Shown piece by piece: positions 16,806 through 25,251 of a stretch of DNA of 64,000 nucleotides (the stretch's first letter is position 1; the number at the start of each line of letters is the position of its first letter). The stretch is from assembly GCF_003024605.1 (NCBI RefSeq), contig NZ_PYJQ01000009.1, forward strand, positions 930,001-994,000, in the 5' to 3' direction. Both the position numbers and the translations under genes were made by a program. The notes beneath the pieces were generated by a model, which was not told where the DNA came from, did not search any database, and saw only the letters and a program-made list of their open reading frames with translations. This stretch comes from Rhizobium sp. JAB6 (lineage in GTDB: Bacteria; Pseudomonadota; Alphaproteobacteria; Rhizobiales; Rhizobiaceae).

Positions 16806-17678
16806 TTACCGCTTGCCGCTGGTTGCGTGGCTGAATAGCGCGCTGTCGCTCATGTCATTGTCGGCCGCGGCGTTCCCACCGGACGGAAGACGACTGAGAG
16901 AGGGCGGAAGGCTTGTGACGGGCTGTGCCGTAGTCGGATTGGATGCTGCACCAGAGCGGATGCGTTCGAGGATCTTCGCCTGCTCGGCTGGATCAGCGAG
17001 ACGCCTTTCAAGTTCAGCCTGGATAAACGCTTCCGGGTCGTCTCCAACCCGAGCAATCGCCTGCTGCTGTTTGTGCCACTTCACCAGGTTATCGAAGGGA
17101 TTGCCGGAGGCCGTGATCTGCTGATGCAGAGCGTTGCCTTCCGGAGTACCGAAGAGCTTTTCAGCCGCTGCCTTGGCCGCTTGCACGGCTTCAGGTGTAT
17201 GCACGGCTGCTGCTTTCGACTCCCACAGTTCCTCACGCATTTCCTGCATCTGCTGCTGGAACGGCGTTAGCTGGTTCTGCAGGTAGGCGTCCGGGTCGTC
17301 CCACAGGGCAATCGGACGTTCTTCCTTTGGTGGCTGCGGAGCTGGTTGCTGGCGCGCAACGACCATTCCGCGCAGTTCCGCTACTTCACGGCGCAGGGCT
17401 TCGGCGTCTGCCTCTGCTGCCTGCCGCTTTTCACGTTCAGCCTTGACGGCGCCGACTGGTACATTGCCGGGGATGGGCTGCTGTTCGGTCGGCGTAGCTG
17501 CGACTGGCTGATCGACAACAGGAGCCGGCGCTTCTGCCGGCGTCTTGGTGGCGAAGCGGCCCTGATCGTCGCGAGCGACGGCTGGCTGCTCATTTACTGG
17601 TGCTGGTGCATCTGCTGTGATCTCAGGCGCCGGGGCGTTATCAGACAACAGCTCATTCAATTCCGAGTTTACGGACAT
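16806..17678 (-). CDS. Scaffold-like head assembly protein
   Basis: The protein has 290 residues: a Pro/Ala-rich disordered N-terminal half (1-85), a coiled coil (about 85-110, EKRQAAEADAEALRREVAEL), a helical acidic/Gln-rich middle, and a Pro/Ser end with a short basic C-terminus (SGKR). This is the usual plan for scaffolding proteins. ATG 17678 has GGAG 8 bases upstream; the frame is open to a TTG at 17690. Position between portal and capsid genes supports the call. Confidence 0.72.
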   Translation of the reverse strand: MSVNSELNELLSDNAPAPEITADAPAPVNEQPAVARDDQGRFATKTPAEAPAPVVDQPVAATPTEQQPIPGNVPVGAVKAEREKRQAAEADAEALRREVAELRGMVVARQQPAPQPPKEERPIALWDDPDAYLQNQLTPFQQQMQEMREELWESKAAAVHTPEAVQAAKAAAEKLFGTPEGNALHQQITASGNPFDNLVKWHKQQQAIARVGDDPEAFIQAELERRLADPAEQAKILERIRSGAASNPTTAQPVTSLPPSLSRLPSGGNAAADNDMSDSALFSHATSGKR

Positions 17679-17808
17679 TGTAGTCTCCAATTCGTGGGAG
17701 GTTTCACGGATCGCCCTTGAGCCTGGCGGCGGCTATCGCCCATGAAGTCGGCGGCACTCTGCTGGATGCGGACCAGCGCCCGATGATCGCCCTTGAGGAT
17801 GGCGGCTC

Positions 17809-19761
17809 CTATGTGAGGTTGCTTTGAGCCTGCTGACGCGTCCGCGCGGCCTCATTGGCGGCTTGAACGGGCTTCAATTCGGCCTCGACATTCGATTTGC
17901 GCGCATCGGCAAGAGTTTTCGCCGTCTGCGCGTTGGTGTTTCTGATCTCGGCAACACTGCGCACGACATCGAGGTCATTCGGAACGTTCGGCTGTTTCGG
18001 GTTGCTCGCTTCGGACATGGCCTTGGCTGCCTGTGCCTGCTTCAGCTGCGCGCCGGCCTGCGTCTGCTGCAATTCAGCCTGTGCTTGGGCAACAGCGATC
18101 GGGTTGGGCTGCGCGGCCGACTGCTTCGCTTCCTGAATGATGGCAAGCGCCCGCTGCTTGATCGAGCCCTGCAATGGCGAGAGTTCTATCAACAGCTCTG
18201 GTGGAACCGCGATTCCCTTTTGCGCCATGATGGACAAGGTGTCGTACGCGTCGCCCTGCATGTTAACGCTATCGGGACCCTCATCGAGGATGATGTCGAC
18301 ATCGAGCGAGCCGAGAGCGTTCACAATGGCCGGCTGACCAGTCCGGGGATCGATCGACAGCTGATTGACCGCGAAGAACTGCGCAACCTTGTCGTCATCC
18401 GTGACGCGAATCCACCGCTCACTTGTCCAGTGCTGCTGAACCGCGCACCAGATCGCCCGATAGACGCGGATCTTCCAACCCCGGTTGGATGACAGGTAAG
18501 GCCCAAGCTCGGCAACGCCGGCGCGCTGCTGCAATTGGATCGCGCGGCCTGACATGTCCTGGACGCCCTGCCCCATCAGAGCCGGGTTGAAGCCGTAGTT
18601 CTCGATTTCGTTCTTAGCATCCTCAAGGAATGCCATTTGCCCTTGCAGCTCTTGGCCGCGAGCGGCATCGTCGAAAACAGGAGGCGTAGCGCCCGGGGCA
18701 ACTTCGATCACCCCATCAGGGCGCGCAGCCTCGCGTCTTGTCTGCTCGACGTCATCAACAGCACCCTTCTCGACGATGATGCGCCGAGAGTTAAGCGTGT
18801 GCAGCCCCTTGGAGCGCCGGGCATTCACCTCGTCCTGGCTTGACTTCATGTTGCGGATGAAGCCGTACCGGTCGCCATCCTGATCGATCGCCGCCGACCA
18901 CATGATGTATTTGCAGATCGTCTTGTTCTTCTCATTTCGAAGATAAGACGGCCCTTCGGCCAGGATCATGGAGCCCGTATAGATGCACCAGTACCATTCG
19001 CCGTTCTTGATGTACCAATGATCGACGATGCGAATGCGCTTCGACGTCTCACCATTGGCAAACCATTTATTGTCGCTGTCCGGGTTGCTGGTCAGCTCGG
19101 AGCCGTTCTCCAACGAGGCGCTGATCTCATCGGCTTTGTCCGGAAACATCTCCATTGCCGCTTCTTCATCAGCCCATTTCCCAACGCCCATATAACGAGC
19201 ATCGGAGAAGTCGGGCTTGAGGGAGCGCGGATCGTAAAAGAACGAGGCAGCGTCAACCGTCTCGATACCGATCTCGGGATCGCCTTGATCGCCGTGCTCG
19301 ATAATGATCTCGACACCGGCCAAGCCATCAACTGCGCCATCCTGACCGCTCAGAAGCGCTTTCGTCTGCCAGTCCTGTTCATCGCAGACATACCGGAGCA
19401 CGGCAGTCGCAACTTCGGCGCCCTCTTCGTGCTTCGGCGTGCGCGGGAATCCTCGCGGGTCCGTCTTCTGCTGCTCAAGCAGCCCGACGAGGCTGTTGAT
19501 CTTACGACCGATGCGATTGTAGGTGACGACCGGCTGCTTGCGTTTGTTCAGAATCTTGATCTGGTCAGCCGTATATTGCGCCCCATGGTAATAGCGCCGT
19601 GCGTTCTGCTGCTCTTTGATTTCCTCGTTCTTTAAGCCGAGATAATCTAGATATTGCTTCTTCAGCTTCGCGTGATTGGCGAACGACTGGGCAGACGGAA
19701 GGGTCGAGGCTGTCGGCCCCTGTGACGGAGACGAACCAGCCGTATAGCCTGTTTGATTCAT
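17809..19761 (-). CDS. Portal protein, P22-type
   Basis: The protein has 650 residues. Recognisable portal segments: a start region with LKNEEIKEQQNARRYYHG and QYTADQIKIL, then PVVTYNRIGRKINSLVGLLE, DWQTKALLSGQDGAVDGLAG, FFYDPRSLKPDFSDARYMGV and IRNMKSSQDEVNARRSKGL. The last 130 residues are Gln/Ala-rich helix, like the barrel of P22 portal. ATG 19761 is chosen because it overlaps the terminase stop (ATGA); the frame extends to a TTG at 19776. It forms the dodecameric DNA channel. Confidence 0.88.
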   Translation of the reverse strand: MNQTGYTAGSSPSQGPTASTLPSAQSFANHAKLKKQYLDYLGLKNEEIKEQQNARRYYHGAQYTADQIKILNKRKQPVVTYNRIGRKINSLVGLLEQQKTDPRGFPRTPKHEEGAEVATAVLRYVCDEQDWQTKALLSGQDGAVDGLAGVEIIIEHGDQGDPEIGIETVDAASFFYDPRSLKPDFSDARYMGVGKWADEEAAMEMFPDKADEISASLENGSELTSNPDSDNKWFANGETSKRIRIVDHWYIKNGEWYWCIYTGSMILAEGPSYLRNEKNKTICKYIMWSAAIDQDGDRYGFIRNMKSSQDEVNARRSKGLHTLNSRRIIVEKGAVDDVEQTRREAARPDGVIEVAPGATPPVFDDAARGQELQGQMAFLEDAKNEIENYGFNPALMGQGVQDMSGRAIQLQQRAGVAELGPYLSSNRGWKIRVYRAIWCAVQQHWTSERWIRVTDDDKVAQFFAVNQLSIDPRTGQPAIVNALGSLDVDIILDEGPDSVNMQGDAYDTLSIMAQKGIAVPPELLIELSPLQGSIKQRALAIIQEAKQSAAQPNPIAVAQAQAELQQTQAGAQLKQAQAAKAMSEASNPKQPNVPNDLDVVRSVAEIRNTNAQTAKTLADARKSNVEAELKPVQAANEAARTRQQAQSNLT

Positions 19762-21257
19762 CAGTAGGTCATCCAATCCCCGGCATCGGCATCGCTGTTG
19801 CGCGGCGTGTAGTCTTTGTGCTTTTGCGCTGGCTGCTCGTCTTTCTTTGGCGGCAGATACGGCCGGGACATGCAGCCGTAGCGCGCTTCGTCGGCAACGT
19901 GATCTTCAGCGTCTGTGTCCAGATCTTCGGGCCGGTCTTTGTCGTGCTGCAGAAGCGGGACTGTGCGAATGAAATCCGTGCAGGTCGAGAACACGAACAA
20001 TCCCGGACGCTCGCCGTCGCCCTTCAGCCTGGCGCGCATCTGATCCCAGCCGCCCATAGCGCCGCGCTGCGACACGCGGGAATTATCAGCGCCCTTGAAC
20101 ATCACTTTGAATTTCGTTTCCCGCATCATGCGGCTGGCAATCGACGGGCCGCCGTCCTCGGCAAAGGCCGCGGGGTCGAGAACACCATAGGAGACCCTCT
20201 CCGTTGGGTTCTCGATCATCGCCTTCGTGTCCGGATCGAACTTCGCGCCCTCGCGCTGGGCTATGCCGCGGGCAACCTCTTCTGCCGTCAGCTTCAGGCC
20301 TACGTTGGCCTCGCCAGCCTTGCAGCCGTACCATTCTCGATATCGGACGATTGCACCACGAGGAATGACAGCGGTCTCCGTCTGATAGTCATCGCCAGCG
20401 ATTGCCCACCAGCCGACCGAGAACGGCTTGGCAGATCCCCAGTCCATTGATCGGAAACGTGTCCAGTCGCTCGGGACGGTGAAAGGACGAACGATATGCT
20501 TTCGAGTATCCCAGCAGTCAAAGAATGCTCCCTCGATTGCGTTCCAGTCACCAGAGAGCCATGCCTTTACGAGCTGATCGGAGCCGACCAGATAGAGGTT
20601 GTTGATGTAGTCCGGGTCATTCTCCAGCAGGAGCTTGTTGTCTTCAATCCGGCTCGGGATGAAGACATAACGATGCTCTTTACCGTTCGGCAGTTTGCGG
20701 GTCAGAAGCTTCATGCCACCAGGAGCAGGATCGATATACCGTTGCTTGATCCAATGCTGCCCAGCGCCGCCGGGGTTACCGGTCAGGATCAGTTGCGTCG
20801 GTACGCCCTTTGCAGATCGAAGGACACCAAACATTCTGTCGATCGGCTTCGGGTCAGGATAAAGGCCGGCTTCCTCGACACAGGCATCCGTTACGTTCTG
20901 CCCCTGATACTTGTCGGCATCCTGGACACGCTCAAGCGGGCGGAAGCGCAGACGGCCGCCACCGGGAAACACCCACGTCTTCTTCTGCTCATTCCAGTCG
21001 GCACCGATCTTGCCGTAGATTTCCTTGCTGCGCTCGATCGCGTCATCAAGCATCGGCAACTCGCGCCGGCAGAAAATGGCATTGAATGCAGATCGGTAGG
21101 TCGCGGCCTTTATCGCATACTTGCCGAGAACACCGTCAGTCTTGCCGCCACCGCGCGCGCCGCCAAAGAACACCTCACGAAACGGGCAATCGACAAGAGC
21201 GGTCTGCGGGCCAGCCTGAGGCGCCCACGCCGTCCTACTTATCGTCGTCTGATCCAT
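19761..21257 (-). CDS. terL: Terminase large subunit
   Basis: The protein has 498 residues. ATPase part: Walker A-type GGARGGGKT (32-40), Walker B-like region DACVEEAG (about 124-131) and coupling segment TGNPGGAG. Nuclease part: SMDWGSAKPFSVGWWA, the middle Asp in GVLDPAAF, and the C-terminal EDHVADEARYG block. These give the packaging motor and the headful nuclease. It overlaps the small subunit gene by 23 bases and is coupled to portal. Confidence 0.93.
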   Translation of the reverse strand: MDQTTISRTAWAPQAGPQTALVDCPFREVFFGGARGGGKTDGVLGKYAIKAATYRSAFNAIFCRRELPMLDDAIERSKEIYGKIGADWNEQKKTWVFPGGGRLRFRPLERVQDADKYQGQNVTDACVEEAGLYPDPKPIDRMFGVLRSAKGVPTQLILTGNPGGAGQHWIKQRYIDPAPGGMKLLTRKLPNGKEHRYVFIPSRIEDNKLLLENDPDYINNLYLVGSDQLVKAWLSGDWNAIEGAFFDCWDTRKHIVRPFTVPSDWTRFRSMDWGSAKPFSVGWWAIAGDDYQTETAVIPRGAIVRYREWYGCKAGEANVGLKLTAEEVARGIAQREGAKFDPDTKAMIENPTERVSYGVLDPAAFAEDGGPSIASRMMRETKFKVMFKGADNSRVSQRGAMGGWDQMRARLKGDGERPGLFVFSTCTDFIRTVPLLQHDKDRPEDLDTDAEDHVADEARYGCMSRPYLPPKKDEQPAQKHKDYTPRNSDADAGDWMTY

Positions 21258-21711
21258 GTTCCTTCAGCCAATCCGCTTCTGTCATGGGCTTGGCATTTAT
21301 GACGAAGTTGACCTTGCTGTTCAGGTCTATATCGAGCTTGTCGCCATAGACCTTCGGGCGAAGCTTGCCGGCCATCCATTTGCGGGCCTCGATCTGCAGC
21401 CGGCGATGCTCGATCATGTCGGCCTTCGTCATCTCTATGACATTGCCGTCCTTGTCGACCTTCGTCTTCTCGCCTGTGATCGGCGTGTCCGCGATGTCGA
21501 GGATTTCGTCAAAGAGAGCGTCGGCCTGGGCTTCGCGCGCGCGGGCGTATTGGTCCCGAAAGTCGGGGAATGCATTGAGCCAACGGAAGACCGTCGTCTT
21601 CGAAGGCATATCTTCTGCCTCGCAGATGCTTCTCAGGCTATTGCCTTCGGCAAGGCGCTCGCAGATCTGTTCCGCTATCTCTGAGGTGAAGTCTGAAGGT
21701 CTGCCTGTCAT
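21235..21711 (-). CDS. terS: Terminase small subunit
   Basis: The protein has 158 residues from ATG 21711 (AGAAGG 5 to 10 bases upstream). N-terminal helix-turn-helix: RPSDFTSEIAEQICERLAEG and SLRSICEAEDMPSKTTVFRW; then FPDFRDQYARAREAQADALF and a C-terminal helical oligomerisation part. This is the Sf6-type small terminase plan. An in-frame longer start (21786) exists but would code through a 30-base repeat that also occurs elsewhere, so it is less likely. Confidence 0.85.
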   Translation of the reverse strand: MTGRPSDFTSEIAEQICERLAEGNSLRSICEAEDMPSKTTVFRWLNAFPDFRDQYARAREAQADALFDEILDIADTPITGEKTKVDKDGNVIEMTKADMIEHRRLQIEARKWMAGKLRPKVYGDKLDIDLNSKVNFVINAKPMTEADWLKEHGSDDDK

Positions 21712-21740
21712 GTCTGCGCCTTCTGGTGGGCCAGTTGGAA

Positions 21741-21770
21741 TTGCGTTGATTGTCGTTCGAAGTTCAGCCA
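21741..21770. repeat. 30-base direct repeat, copy 1 (upstream of terS and of gene 21821)
   Basis: The block beginning TTGCGTTGATTGTCGTTCGA is found again at 22735-22764 with 28 of 30 bases identical. This copy lies 30 bases upstream of terS (-) and 50 bases upstream of the + gene at 21821. It includes a TTCGAA palindrome. Either a repeated regulatory site or a duplication left by insertion of the moron block. Confidence 0.75.
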
Positions 21771-21820
21771 CACTCATGCCGTGCACTTCTCAAGAGCCGG
21801 AAAGGCGAACGGCGGCAGAT

Positions 21821-22258
21821 ATGGATCATCCGTCCGATCCCAACATCGATTTCATCGAGATGAGAGAAGCGATCGATGACGTTCCGCGCGACGAGTCCAC
21901 TGGGCAATATTGGCTGTTGGCTGTGATTGTCGGCAGCTGCCTGATCTTCGGCATTCTTGTCTTTGGGATCTGGTCATGGCGTATCCATCACTTCCCGCAT
22001 GCAGTCGCGACGATCGCCGAAGTATGGAACCACGAGCTCATCATAACAGATCGGTTAGGCTTCGAGACTGGGCGTAAAACCATCACAGAAGGTAGAATCT
22101 CATTTACTCGAACGCATGCGGGGAAATCATATCAATGCGAAATGACAATCGAGTTGGGCGTGCCGAAGGACAGTTTTGCAGTCGGACAGAAGCTCGACGT
22201 CGTTCCGGCTACCGGCACTTGCCAACGAGTTGATGTCATCAAGCGTATCCAAGACTGA
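21821..22258 (+). CDS. Single-span membrane protein with DUF3592-like extracytoplasmic domain (moron)
   Basis: The protein has 145 residues from ATG 21821. An acidic N-terminal 30 residues precedes a membrane segment (about 31-50, LLAVIVGSCLIFGILVFGIW), then a beta-rich domain (HAVATIAEVWNHELI, RISFTRTHAGKSYQCEM, DSFAVGQKLDVVPAT) of a type seen in DUF3592 proteins. It runs opposite to the terminase genes in a cluster of accessory + strand genes. Role unknown. Confidence 0.6.
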   Translation: MDHPSDPNIDFIEMREAIDDVPRDESTGQYWLLAVIVGSCLIFGILVFGIWSWRIHHFPHAVATIAEVWNHELIITDRLGFETGRKTITEGRISFTRTHAGKSYQCEMTIELGVPKDSFAVGQKLDVVPATGTCQRVDVIKRIQD

Positions 22259-22401
22259 TCCACTATCCGCTAGTCACCTGGGAATGCAGATTCTCGAGCG
22301 GCCGCGCGGCATCCTCCGCCACGAGTGAACGCGCTCCTTGGCAAAGATGGTCTGAATGCGATACCAGCTAAGCGGGCTTTCACCATCTGCCACGCCAGCT
22401 T

Positions 22402-22665
22402 ATGGTCTCTTATTTAGATATCCGCGTTTCCTACCAGATCGATACGAGGAACGATATTTTGGAAGTGACAGGTGACATGGCGTTCGAGCGGCTTGTCGAT
22501 GAAATGATGGACAAACATCCAAACCAGGCTCTCACCCTCAAGCAAATATCTGCAGAAGCTGCGCGGCAGGGCCTGCGGCTGGTGGTTTCTGTAAATGTGC
22601 GGGTCGAGACGATGCAGGAACATAAAGCCAGCGTCGGCTCCAACTCATCTCACTTTCCAACGTAA
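22402..22665 (+). CDS. Small uncharacterised protein (moron cluster)
   Basis: The protein has 87 residues from ATG 22402, alternating strand and helix (FERLVDEMMDKHPNQALTL, GLRLVVSVNVRVETMQ). A shorter start at ATG 22477 has a better ribosome site (AGGTG). It is followed immediately by a hairpin that also occurs after the gene at 22823. No family is recognised. Confidence 0.45.
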   Translation: MVSYLDIRVSYQIDTRNDILEVTGDMAFERLVDEMMDKHPNQALTLKQISAEAARQGLRLVVSVNVRVETMQEHKASVGSNSSHFPT

Positions 22666-22698
22666 AAGCCCGACTAGCAGTTATGCCGGCCGGGCCGC
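22665..22698 (+). terminator. Hairpin following a moron gene, copy 1 of a repeated element
   Basis: GCCCG and CGGGC form the outer stem around about 20 bases containing GTTATGCCG. It begins in the TAA stop of the preceding gene. 28 of 34 bases match the element at 23400-23433. There is no U run, so it may be a weak terminator or an RNA stabilising element. Confidence 0.5.
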
Positions 22699-22734
22699 GA
22701 GAAAGTGCAACGTTCTGCATTGCCAGTCGGCTGG

Positions 22735-22764
22735 TTGCATTGATTATCGTTCGAAGTTCAGCCA
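22735..22764. repeat. 30-base direct repeat, copy 2 (upstream of gene 22823)
   Basis: Same block as 21741-21770 (two mismatches), 58 bases before the start of the + gene at 22823. No minus-strand gene starts next to this copy, so if it is regulatory it would serve the + strand genes. Confidence 0.75.
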
Positions 22765-22822
22765 GTCTCACGCCAAGCGTTTTCAGGAGTGAAATTAATT
22801 ATACGGAGGCAAACGCACTTTT

Positions 22823-23392
22823 ATGGAAGAAGGCATTCAGAATTACACAAGCCCTCTGGATAAGGAGACGCAAGCTGCCGTTGGCCGCGTCGTTTCAGCG
22901 TGGGCCGTTGTTGAACACGGACTGAAGATTCAGATCGCTAGACTAGCCGCTACCGCTCCCAATCAGACAAAAGTCGAATTCAATCCCCTAACGTTTCTTA
23001 GTGTGGCCTACTACACTGGATCCGGTGGGTTTGAGTCCATGAGCAAGCAATTGAAAAATGCTGCTGCTCCATTCGGGGACGAGCTGCTGGAAACCATCCG
23101 AAAGGCCACGGAGCGTCTTTCTGAGGTCAAGAAACATCGCGATACGCTGTGTCATTCGATCATTTCCAATGGTGGACAAGGGAAAATAACGGTTATGGCA
23201 CTCTCCGCTGCGAGAGCTAAGCCTTGGGTCGAGAAAAGCTATTCCATTGCTGAAATGGATGGCTGGTGCGATAAGTTGTTAAAAAACTCGCTGGCTATCG
23301 ACACAGCGGTGACATCGGCGACTGGATTAACAAATTCCGAAAGAAATGCGCTCATCAATGAGTATTGCAATCAGACTGGTGAAGCAAATTAG
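22823..23392 (+). CDS. All-helical protein with a HEPN-like RX4H motif (moron)
   Basis: The protein has 189 residues, predicted almost wholly helical and soluble. The start region (AVGRVVSAWAVVEHGLKIQI) and a later helix ending ERLSEVKKHRDTLCHSII carry a layout seen in HEPN-like proteins; RDTLCH fits the RX4-6H catalytic motif of HEPN RNases. The motif alone is short and could be chance. If real, the gene would encode an RNA-cleaving toxin or defence effector; no antitoxin-like gene is next to it. It has its own trailing hairpin and a repeat upstream. Confidence 0.6.
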   Translation: MEEGIQNYTSPLDKETQAAVGRVVSAWAVVEHGLKIQIARLAATAPNQTKVEFNPLTFLSVAYYTGSGGFESMSKQLKNAAAPFGDELLETIRKATERLSEVKKHRDTLCHSIISNGGQGKITVMALSAARAKPWVEKSYSIAEMDGWCDKLLKNSLAIDTAVTSATGLTNSERNALINEYCNQTGEAN

Positions 23393-23399
23393 TCATTGA

Positions 23400-23433
23400 A
23401 AAGCCCGCCCAGCGGTTATGCCGATCGGGCGGC
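23400..23433 (+). terminator. Hairpin following a moron gene, copy 2 of a repeated element
   Basis: GCCCG and CGGGC pair around a loop that again contains GTTATGCCG; it lies 7 bases after the stop of the gene at 22823. Same family as 22665-22698. Confidence 0.5.
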
Positions 23434-23492
23434 TTGCAACTCATGGCGTGCGCTCCCATGTGGAAACCATACGAGACCGTCAGGAGAACTCG

Positions 23493-23717
23493 ATGACCTC
23501 AGATGCTGCCGTGTGGTGGATCCGGATCATCTTTCGGTGTGTTTGGGCATTTATCATCATCGCGGCCGCTGTAGGCTTTGGCGCCGCCTATGGCTGGCAT
23601 AAGCATGGCCTGGTTGCAGCCATTGCGCTTGGGTTCGTTGGTCTCGTAGTCGGCGGGCCATTTGCTTGGTCCCCGAGGGGGACTATCGAAGCGCTGATAA
23701 CAATGCTGATGATGTAA
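23493..23717 (+). CDS. Two-span small membrane protein (moron)
   Basis: The protein has 74 residues with a strong ribosome site (CAGGAG) before ATG 23493. Two hydrophobic segments (about 14-33 and 40-62) are separated by the short turn GWHKHG. It ends the + strand accessory cluster. Function unknown; small double-span proteins in prophages include immunity and exclusion factors. Confidence 0.6.
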   Translation: MTSDAAVWWIRIIFRCVWAFIIIAAAVGFGAAYGWHKHGLVAAIALGFVGLVVGGPFAWSPRGTIEALITMLMM

Positions 23718-24034
23718 TTGCATCGAGCATGAAGGCCAAAATTACCGAGCGCACCATAATAGGCCCCGGAGGGTGGCTGTCTACGTGGGCTTTCCCCTGC
23801 CATTTAACCGACTAGCCGGAGCAGTCATCATTCTGCGTTCCGGTTCTGCTGATGAATGCAGCCGCTCGGACGGGTACCGGGAAGCCTCGCCGTAGCGAGG
23901 GCGCATAGATGTCAGCTCTTCCCAATTTCGTTGCCCATTTTGGCGAATTGTGATGGGGGACCGAGATGCACTTCGGCTATCAAACCCTATCTGAGGAACG
24001 GCTATCTGGCAACTTCAGTGACGCCGCAAGATGA
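23718..24034. other. Non-coding stretch with one short strong hairpin
   Basis: No frame longer than about 60 codons looks genuine here. The only clear structure is CCTCGC-CGTA-GCGAGG at 23885-23900, a perfect 6-bp stem with a 4-base loop and no U run. It separates the + strand moron cluster from the convergent DUF2806 gene. Confidence 0.5.
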
Positions 24035-25063
24035 CTAGACCAGCCCAATGCTCTGAGGTGGTATTTCGATCAAATTGCCGTCTGGCATAATTCGGAAGTA
24101 TTTCAATTCGCCGTCAGGCAGCGCAGGCCTTATGCTGGCGATAAGCCTTTTGAATACGTCAAAGTCATCATGCGGCAAGATCGTAGCAAGCGCCTGACCT
24201 ACGTCAGTAAGAATGTAAGACCGGAGAGCAGGCGTCCCATTGTGGCCTTCCAGCGCTCCATCTTCAGTGTAAGTAATAGTGCAGCTTTTTTTAAAGGCAA
24301 TTGCGAAGTTGCCAACACCGAATAACCAAACCGGATCTGTCGAATTCATCGTTCCTTCGATAAATAAGCTCAGATGACCAGCAATTCCTGGGTCGACCAC
24401 CAATTCAGCTGATATCAATGCGGTCAATTCCGCAAACGACAACACTCCCGTGAGAGATTTGGCCAGTGCAGTCGGGCGAACTCGGGAAGCACAGACGCGC
24501 TCAAACAACTGCGCCGTTGGAGCATCCAGCTCATCGGTTGCCCGCAGCACTTTTGCACCAAAGGTACCGGGCTTTCGGACTTCCGAAGAAAGCACGCGTC
24601 CCCATCTCTGACGTAGCTCATCAGTCGACGCAGATTCCGCATACTGTTCGAAACGATTCATAAACTCGTCGCTGACGTTTGCAGGCCCAGCCAACGACTC
24701 TTCCTCCGACGGTGGGTTTTGGCGAAGATCCTCCAATGCCTCGGCAACCACGGCATCCTTGTTAACTTGCTGCTGCGCGATCTTTTTGAAGTGATTTTCG
24801 AGAGCTCGATTTGCAAACTCATCATCGGCATTCATGCGCTCTACACCGTACTTCGCGGCAGCTTCGATCAACTGACGCTCCCCCTCCGTCTTTGCGCGCC
24901 TGCGCGCGGAAATGCCTTCAAGCCATGCATTCCCAAGGTCGGCGACGTTTCCAATGAGACGATCAACCGCTGACACAGCGCGGCTCTTAGCTGCCGCTTT
25001 CACACCCGTTTCAGTCAATTCCGCCGAAATTGATGTCTCAGTACTCAGATGATCGTCGGACAT
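24035..25063 (-). CDS. DUF2806 family protein
   Basis: The protein has 342 residues from ATG 25063 (AAAGGAG 6 bases upstream). The N-terminal half has the family pattern: DRLIGNVADLGNAWLEGISA, then RRRAKTEGERQLIEAAAKYG, then NVSDEFMNRFEQYAESASTD and WGRVLSSEVRKPGTF. The C-terminal half is alpha/beta without known motifs. DUF2806 proteins occur scattered in mobile elements and have no settled function. It is transcribed alone, with gaps of about 190 bases before it and 317 after, so it is likely an independent accessory or defence-type gene. Confidence 0.82.
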   Translation of the reverse strand: MSDDHLSTETSISAELTETGVKAAAKSRAVSAVDRLIGNVADLGNAWLEGISARRRAKTEGERQLIEAAAKYGVERMNADDEFANRALENHFKKIAQQQVNKDAVVAEALEDLRQNPPSEEESLAGPANVSDEFMNRFEQYAESASTDELRQRWGRVLSSEVRKPGTFGAKVLRATDELDAPTAQLFERVCASRVRPTALAKSLTGVLSFAELTALISAELVVDPGIAGHLSLFIEGTMNSTDPVWLFGVGNFAIAFKKSCTITYTEDGALEGHNGTPALRSYILTDVGQALATILPHDDFDVFKRLIASIRPALPDGELKYFRIMPDGNLIEIPPQSIGLV

Positions 25064-25251
25064 AGCTTTCTCCTTTAAGTAGAGAAAGCATCGCGCCGGA
25101 TTCGATTCTTGGCAACCATTCGATTGCATAGACGATGGGGATATTTCTCGCTTATATACTTATCCTCACCCGTTTACTTCCGAGTAAAAGTAAGCGCCGC
25201 GCCCGGTCACCCGGTGTTCGAATTCCCGAATAGGAAGGGTCGATTGCGGCA

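Noticed and set aside
15676..17124. 482-codon + strand frame opposite the capsid gene
   Set aside because: A G+C-rich antisense shadow; no ribosome site and the minus strand carries recognisable capsid and scaffold proteins.
22538..22771. Minus-strand frame of 77 codons
   Set aside because: It runs antisense through a hairpin and the 30-base repeat; its likeness to the extended TerS start comes only from the repeat.
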